Of a stretch of DNA of 64,000 bases, positions 57,517 through 64,000 are shown piece after piece. The notes under the pieces were generated by a model, which searched no databases, had not been told where the DNA came from, and was given only the letters and a program-made list of their open reading frames with translations. The position numbers were made by a program, and so were the translations under genes. Within the stretch, counting starts at the first letter, position 1, and every line of letters starts with the position of its first letter. This stretch comes from Mycolicibacterium sp. HK-90 (GTDB lineage Bacteria; Actinomycetota; Actinomycetes; Mycobacteriales; Mycobacteriaceae): the NCBI RefSeq assembly GCF_030486405.1, contig NZ_CP129613.1, positions 5,766,001-5,830,000 of the forward strand. Reading direction: 5' to 3'.

Positions 57517-58390
57517 GCCGTCCTCCAGATTCCCAGGCTTCCAGCACGCTCAGCGCGTCGACGGTGGCCACCACGTCATGCACCCGGACGCCCCACGCGC
57601 CGTGCACCGCGGCCAGCGTCGAGATCACCGCGGTGGCGGTCTCCCGGCCGTCCGGTGGGCGCGGTTCCCCATCCGGGCCGGCCAGCAGCGCACCGAGAAA
57701 TCGCTTGCGCGACGCCCCCACCAGCACCGGAATTCCGGTGGCGACGAACTCGGGCAGGGCATGCAGCAGGGCCCAATTGTCCTGTGCCGTCTTGGCGAAT
57801 CCGAGACCCGGGTCGATGATCAGCCGCTGCGGGTCGACGCCCGCCGCGACGGCCGCGTCGACCGCGGCCAGCAGTTCGGACCGAACCTCGGCCACGACGT
57901 CGTGGTACCCCGGCGCCTCGTGCGGGTGCGCGGCAGCCACCGAACGCCAGTGCATCAGGATCCACGGCACGCCGGCCTCGGCGAGCAGGGGCGCCATGTT
58001 CGGGTCGGCCAGGCCGCCGGATACATCGTTGACGATCTGTGCGCCACTCTCCAGGGCAACCTTCGCCACGTCGGCGTGCATGGTGTCGATGCTGACGGTG
58101 ATCCCTTGGGCGGCAAGCGCTTCGATCACCGGAGCGACGCGGGCCGCCTCAACCGCGGGGTCGATCCGCACCGCACCGGGGCGGGTCGATTCGCCGCCGA
58201 CGTCGATGATCGCCGCCCCGGCGTCGGCGAGCGCCAGCCCGTGTGCGACGGCGCGGTCACGGTCGATGAACTTGCCGCCGTCGGAGAAGGAATCGTCGGT
58301 GACGTTCACGACCCCCATGACCTGCACCCGCGTTCCGCGGGTGACCGTGGGGCGCGTTCCGCGAGGGACAATCGGGCCGGGTGGGTTCAC
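57509..58390 (-). CDS. folP: Dihydropteroate synthase
   Basis: A 293-residue TIM-barrel enzyme: [15 protein letters not shown] (pterin/pyrophosphate loop), [19 protein letters not shown] and [10 protein letters not shown]. It is the sulfonamide target. GTG start at 58390 overlaps the folE stop. The first 24 residues (poor in conservation) could be trimmed. Confidence 0.97.
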   Translation of the reverse strand: MNPPGPIVPRGTRPTVTRGTRVQVMGVVNVTDDSFSDGGKFIDRDRAVAHGLALADAGAAIIDVGGESTRPGAVRIDPAVEAARVAPVIEALAAQGITVSIDTMHADVAKVALESGAQIVNDVSGGLADPNMAPLLAEAGVPWILMHWRSVAAAHPHEAPGYHDVVAEVRSELLAAVDAAVAAGVDPQRLIIDPGLGFAKTAQDNWALLHALPEFVATGIPVLVGASRKRFLGALLAGPDGEPRPPDGRETATAVISTLAAVHGAWGVRVHDVVATVDALSVLEAWESGGRLG

Positions 58391-59004
58391 TTCCGCAGGA
58401 TAAGTTCCAGCGCCTCGGCCCGGGATGCCTTGTCGGTCTTGAACTGCCCGCGCACCGCGGACGTGGTGGTGACCGCGCCGGGTTTGCGGACACCGCGCAT
58501 GGCCATGCAGAGGTGCTCGGCCTCGACCACCACGATGGCCCCGCGCGGATTGAGCTTGCGCATGAGTGCATCGGCGATCTGCGCGGTCAGCCGTTCCTGC
58601 ACCTGCGGGCGCTTCGAGTACAGGTCCACCAGGCGGGCGATCTTCGACAGACCCGTCACCCGGCCGTCCACCCCGGGGATGTACCCGACGTGGGCCACCC
58701 CGTGGAACGACACCAGGTGGTGCTCACAGGTGGAGTACATCGGGATTTGCTTCACCAGCACGAGCTCGTCGTGCTCCTCGTCGAAGGTGGTGTTCAGCAC
58801 CGCGTCGGGGTCGGTGTACAGACCGGCCATCAGCTCCTTGTACGCACGCGCCACCCGAGCCGGGGTATCGACCAGACCCTGACGATCGGGGTCTTCACCG
58901 ATGGCGATCAGCAGCTCACGCACCGCCGCCTCGGCCCGCGGCTGATCGAAAACGCGCACGGCCGTATCGGTGTTGTTGTGATGCTCGCGCAGCGACTGCG
59001 ACAT
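58387..59004 (-). CDS. folE: GTP cyclohydrolase I
   Basis: A 205-residue enzyme with the zinc ligands in [13 protein letters not shown] and [11 protein letters not shown], plus [23 protein letters not shown] (substrate site, in part). GGAGG precedes ATG 59004. It begins the folE-folP-folB-folK order, 19 nt after ftsH. The enzyme is zinc-dependent; no zinc-independent FolE2 is seen here. Confidence 0.97.
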   Translation of the reverse strand: MSQSLREHHNNTDTAVRVFDQPRAEAAVRELLIAIGEDPDRQGLVDTPARVARAYKELMAGLYTDPDAVLNTTFDEEHDELVLVKQIPMYSTCEHHLVSFHGVAHVGYIPGVDGRVTGLSKIARLVDLYSKRPQVQERLTAQIADALMRKLNPRGAIVVVEAEHLCMAMRGVRKPGAVTTTSAVRGQFKTDKASRAEALELILRK

Positions 59005-59023
59005 CGAAGCCTCCGTTCTCGGA

Positions 59024-61345
<2,322 letters not shown>

Positions 61346-61472
61346 CGATCACTCGGCCGAGTTCGGCCCGGTCCTTCCAACGTGCGCAGTTGAGACATCA
61401 AGGCTACCGCTAGACCAACGTCCGGCAGTTCCCGACGGGTGTCTAGCCCGGCTATTAGCTCTGGGAGCACCG

Positions 61473-62354
61473 CTACTCGCGGACGAGGCCGGCCACTTCG
61501 GCGATGACATCGGCATACCAGCGGAAGAGGTTCAGCGGCTCGGGCTGATCGCTTCGCAGCAGGTCCGACCAGCAGTCCGCGACCGCCGCACGGGCAGCTT
61601 TCCCGGCCCACGGCTGCGGTAACAGCGCGGGTGGCAGCAGCGGGTCGGGCTCCACCGCCCGGGTGAACTCCGCGGCCAGCTCGATCGCGACGCTCAGCCG
61701 AGTGGCCCGGGCGGCACCAGGCAGTTCACGCGCGGCTCGTTGCGCGGTTGCCAGGAGGCGTCGGTGACCGTCGGCGATCCGATCCAGCGGCCACAGCGCA
61801 TCGGCGAGCGCCCGGGGCTCGGTGATTCCCCCGACGTCGAGGTCGGTCGTGGTCAGGGTGGTGACCCGATCTGCGACACCGAAGCGGTCGGCCGCGGCCC
61901 GCACGTACGGCTCCCAGGCGTTGGGCGAGATGTACAGGCCGCCCTGGACGGGAGCACCGCCCAACCGGAGCACGGCGTCGCGCATCGAGTCGCGGGCCGA
62001 TCGGGCGGACTCGCCGATGGCGAAGGCCACCACATGCCACCGCCCGTCCCAGTCGGCCTGCCCGCGGTCCTGGGCATACATGTAGCGGACGAAGTCCAGG
62101 TCCGGCTCGATGGTGCTGCGCACCTCGGGCGTCGCCCGGAGCACCGCCTTGCGCCCGCGCCCGTCCTGGACGAACTGTCCTTCGGCGACCAGACGCTTGA
62201 TGCACAACCTGACCTGTTGGTCGCTCATGCCGAGAGTGTTGGCCACCTCGTAGAGTTCGCCCGCATCGACCGTGGCGTCCGCGCGAAGCATGCTCTCGAC
62301 CAAGGTGCGGGTCGGGACGGCGTGGTCGGTATCGGTACGTGTCTCGGCGCTCAT
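61473..62354 (-). CDS. PaaX-like transcriptional regulator
   Basis: A 293-residue regulator with an N-terminal winged-helix (LYEVANTLGMSDQQVRLCIKRLVAEGQFV) and the PaaX central region (WDGRWHVVAFAIGESARSARDSMRD; LRLGGAPVQGGLYISPNAWEP). It is the last gene of a three-gene operon and starts in an ATGA overlap. PaaX represses aromatic-acid catabolism in other bacteria; here the target is probably its own operon. Confidence 0.88.
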   Translation of the reverse strand: MSAETRTDTDHAVPTRTLVESMLRADATVDAGELYEVANTLGMSDQQVRLCIKRLVAEGQFVQDGRGRKAVLRATPEVRSTIEPDLDFVRYMYAQDRGQADWDGRWHVVAFAIGESARSARDSMRDAVLRLGGAPVQGGLYISPNAWEPYVRAAADRFGVADRVTTLTTTDLDVGGITEPRALADALWPLDRIADGHRRLLATAQRAARELPGAARATRLSVAIELAAEFTRAVEPDPLLPPALLPQPWAGKAARAAVADCWSDLLRSDQPEPLNLFRWYADVIAEVAGLVRE

Positions 62355-63568
62355 CGGTACTCATGCTCCACCAAGATCAGCGGCGGTGAACCGGTACGAC
62401 CGAGTTCGCGGTCGAGATCGGTGAAGAACCGGCCGCTGTCGATCACCGCGTCGGGAGGGTGCACCCCCGGCCGCCGCGCGGTGCCGTCGGCTACCTGGGA
62501 CATGCCGAGCGCCAAGGGAATTCCGGTGGCTCGCGCCATGTCCGTCAACAGCGCGTCGATGCCGGCCGCCGGGTTGAGGTGGGCCAGCACCGCCGTGTCG
62601 CGGCCGTGCCGGTCGCCGAACGCCGCGGCGAAGAAGGGCGGCAGCGTCCCCGGGCGCTTGCTGACCAGTGCCCGCGGCAACGACCTGATGATGCCGGGGA
62701 GATCGGGTTTGGCGACGCGACGGGCCGCTGCCTCGTTGGTGAGCCGGCCACCGTCGATGTCGCGGCGCAGGACGTCGAGATACGCGAGCGACGACGGACT
62801 GATGACCATGAGGTTCGCCGAGGCCCCGGTTGGTCTCAGGGTGCGGTGCAGCGTGACGGGCTCGGGGTGGCCGACGGTGTAGGCGGCGCCGCGGCGACCG
62901 CCCGGCAGTTCGAGCGCCACGGGCCGCAGCGGCCGTTGTTCGGTCAACGTGCCGGCCCGCACCGCGGTGATGGTGCCGCTGATCTGCTGCATCCAGTGCA
63001 CCGCGGCGGCGGTCGGCGACCCGTCCGGTCCGATCAACTGATCGCGGCTGATCTCATCACCGCCGGCACGGCCGGTCACGTCGACCGGCCACGCGGTGTA
63101 CACGTCGCGCACTGAATCGAGCGGAGCCGCGGCCGCCGCGGCGAGCAGGTTGCTCACGCCCGGGCTGGCTCCCATGCCGATGACCGCCGTCACTCCGGCC
63201 GCGGCGGCGGCCGCGTCGAGTTCGAGCATCTGGATCGTGGGTTCCCAGTCGTCGCAGATGTCGAGATAGTGCGTGCCGGTGTCGATCGCCGCGCGCAAGA
63301 CCGTAAGGCCGAACCGGTAGTACGGGCCGACGGTGTTCAGCACCAGGTCGGCCTCGGCGAGCGCATCACGGAGTGCAGCGTCATCGGTGATGTCGATGTC
63401 GCGAGCGCTGACCGGCACCGGTCCGGTGGCCAGTTCTCGCGCAAGACCCTCCGCCGCCCCGAGATCACGGTCGGCGACGACGATGTGCTCGACGGTGCCG
63501 GCGGATGCGGCGGTCCGGACGGCCACGGCGCCCATCGCTCCGGCGCCGCCCAGGGCGAGAACTCTCAT
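62351..63568 (-). CDS. Saccharopine dehydrogenase-like protein
   Basis: A 405-residue protein with a Rossmann start MRVLALGGAGAMGAVAVRTA and VLNTVGPYYRFGLTVLRAAIDTGTHYLDI, typical of saccharopine reductase-like proteins. It also has the helix GMGASPGVSNLLA. Coupled to both neighbours. The substrate is unknown and lysine metabolism is not implied. Confidence 0.85.
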   Translation of the reverse strand: MRVLALGGAGAMGAVAVRTAASAGTVEHIVVADRDLGAAEGLARELATGPVPVSARDIDITDDAALRDALAEADLVLNTVGPYYRFGLTVLRAAIDTGTHYLDICDDWEPTIQMLELDAAAAAAGVTAVIGMGASPGVSNLLAAAAAAPLDSVRDVYTAWPVDVTGRAGGDEISRDQLIGPDGSPTAAAVHWMQQISGTITAVRAGTLTEQRPLRPVALELPGGRRGAAYTVGHPEPVTLHRTLRPTGASANLMVISPSSLAYLDVLRRDIDGGRLTNEAAARRVAKPDLPGIIRSLPRALVSKRPGTLPPFFAAAFGDRHGRDTAVLAHLNPAAGIDALLTDMARATGIPLALGMSQVADGTARRPGVHPPDAVIDSGRFFTDLDRELGRTGSPPLILVEHEYR

Positions 63569-64000
63569 GGCACAGTCCTTTCGGGTTGGTCTTCGACGAA
63601 CTTTCGGAGGGAATCGAGGTAGCCGGACGCGTACAGCGACCGCGGCGCGAAAACCGCAACGAGGAACGAGCCGATGCCCTGGTCGTGGTCCAGGGACGCC
63701 TTCGCGATGCTGTGTGAGGCGTTGGGAAAGAGCTGGACGGTCAACTGGTTCGGTGGCAGCTGCGCGCGATAGACCCGCTCGGTTTCGGCCACGTCGACGT
63801 TGCGATCGTCGGCGCCCAGGATCAGCAGCACCGGGATCTTGATCCCGGCCAGCTGGGGCGTCACGTCGGAGAGGTAGTTGGTGTGCACGAACCGCCAGCG
63901 GTCGGCGGACATCGGCGGGTCGTCGATGCCGCTCGCAAGGTACCTGCCGTAGTCGGCGTCGGCGCGCAGCAGCCGCACCGATTCGGCCCGTCGCCGGCCG
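63565..64000 (-). CDS. Alpha/beta hydrolase, C-terminal fragment
   Basis: The gene runs off the right edge. The visible 144 residues hold the C-terminal half of a hydrolase: PVLLILGADDRNVDV (acid residue region) and FPNASHSI (catalytic histidine). The stop overlaps the next start (ATGA), so it belongs to the same operon. The nucleophile is outside the window. A GTG at 63978 is internal, not the start. Confidence 0.8.
   Translation of the reverse strand, partial: GRRRAESVRLLRADADYGRYLASGIDDPPMSADRWRFVHTNYLSDVTPQLAGIKIPVLLILGADDRNVDVAETERVYRAQLPPNQLTVQLFPNASHSIAKASLDHDQGIGSFLVAVFAPRSLYASGYLDSLRKFVEDQPERTVP

Overview
The window looks like chromosomal DNA of a rapid-growing mycobacterium (Mycolicibacterium type). 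GC is high, translational coupling is dense, and GTG/TTG starts are frequent. The block from about 27.3 kb to 61.3 kb follows, gene for gene, the M. tuberculosis order I know as Rv3577 to Rv3610c: MBL hydrolase, arsB2, rlmB, cysS, ispF, ispD, carD, lpqE, radA, disA, canB, mutY, mhuD, lpqF, clpC1, lsr2, lysS, coaX, panD, panC, folK, folB, folP, folE, ftsH. No phage, insertion sequence, CRISPR array, tRNA or rRNA gene was seen.

Region A (1-25.9 kb) is a metal-homeostasis island. Three near-identical operators sharing the core TGAAAATGRTWRTCRTT lie at 14480, 18021 and 24399. They resemble mycobacterial Zur boxes. The first heads an unbroken, translationally coupled minus-strand operon of 16 genes that runs off the left edge. 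Its genes encode a multi-histidine membrane protein, two GNAT-type acyltransferases, an SDR, a membrane desaturase, a diaminobutyrate aminotransferase and decarboxylase (a 1,3-diaminopropane module), an SRPBCC protein, a lipoprotein, a DrrAB-like ABC exporter, an acyl carrier protein, a fatty-acyl-AMP ligase, and a YrbEA/YrbEB/MceA lipid-importer start. I infer a zinc-starvation-induced acylated-diamine metabolite with its own export and MCE re-uptake. This is the strongest candidate for an undescribed system. Divergent from the same operator are an Mce-associated protein and a cysteine-rich protein. Next come the pacL1-ctpC metal pump, a UPF0718/TIGR03943 pair at the second box, and at the third box the zinc-independent ribosomal protein operon (L28, L33, S14, S18) facing the CobW-like hibernation factor Mrf and L31. 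The ribosomal operon leads directly into a cobalamin riboswitch and a BtuFCD-type importer with a FhuF-like reductase.

Region B (26-44.6 kb) is mostly conserved housekeeping: tRNA charging and rRNA modification, MEP isoprenoid steps, CarD, RadA/DisA, carbonic anhydrase, MutY, MhuD and LpqF. Single-gene insertions relative to M. tuberculosis are a GDPD, a GlxA-type regulator and small secreted proteins.

Region C (44.6-46.3 kb) is a second cobalamin-riboswitch unit (cbtB-cbtA-histidine phosphatase), where M. tuberculosis has unrelated genes. Region D (46.3-61.4 kb) carries ClpC1, Lsr2, LysS, pantothenate and folate synthesis and FtsH, almost all on the minus strand. Region E (61.4-64 kb) is a coupled PaaX-like regulator / saccharopine-dehydrogenase-like / alpha-beta hydrolase operon, cut by the right edge.
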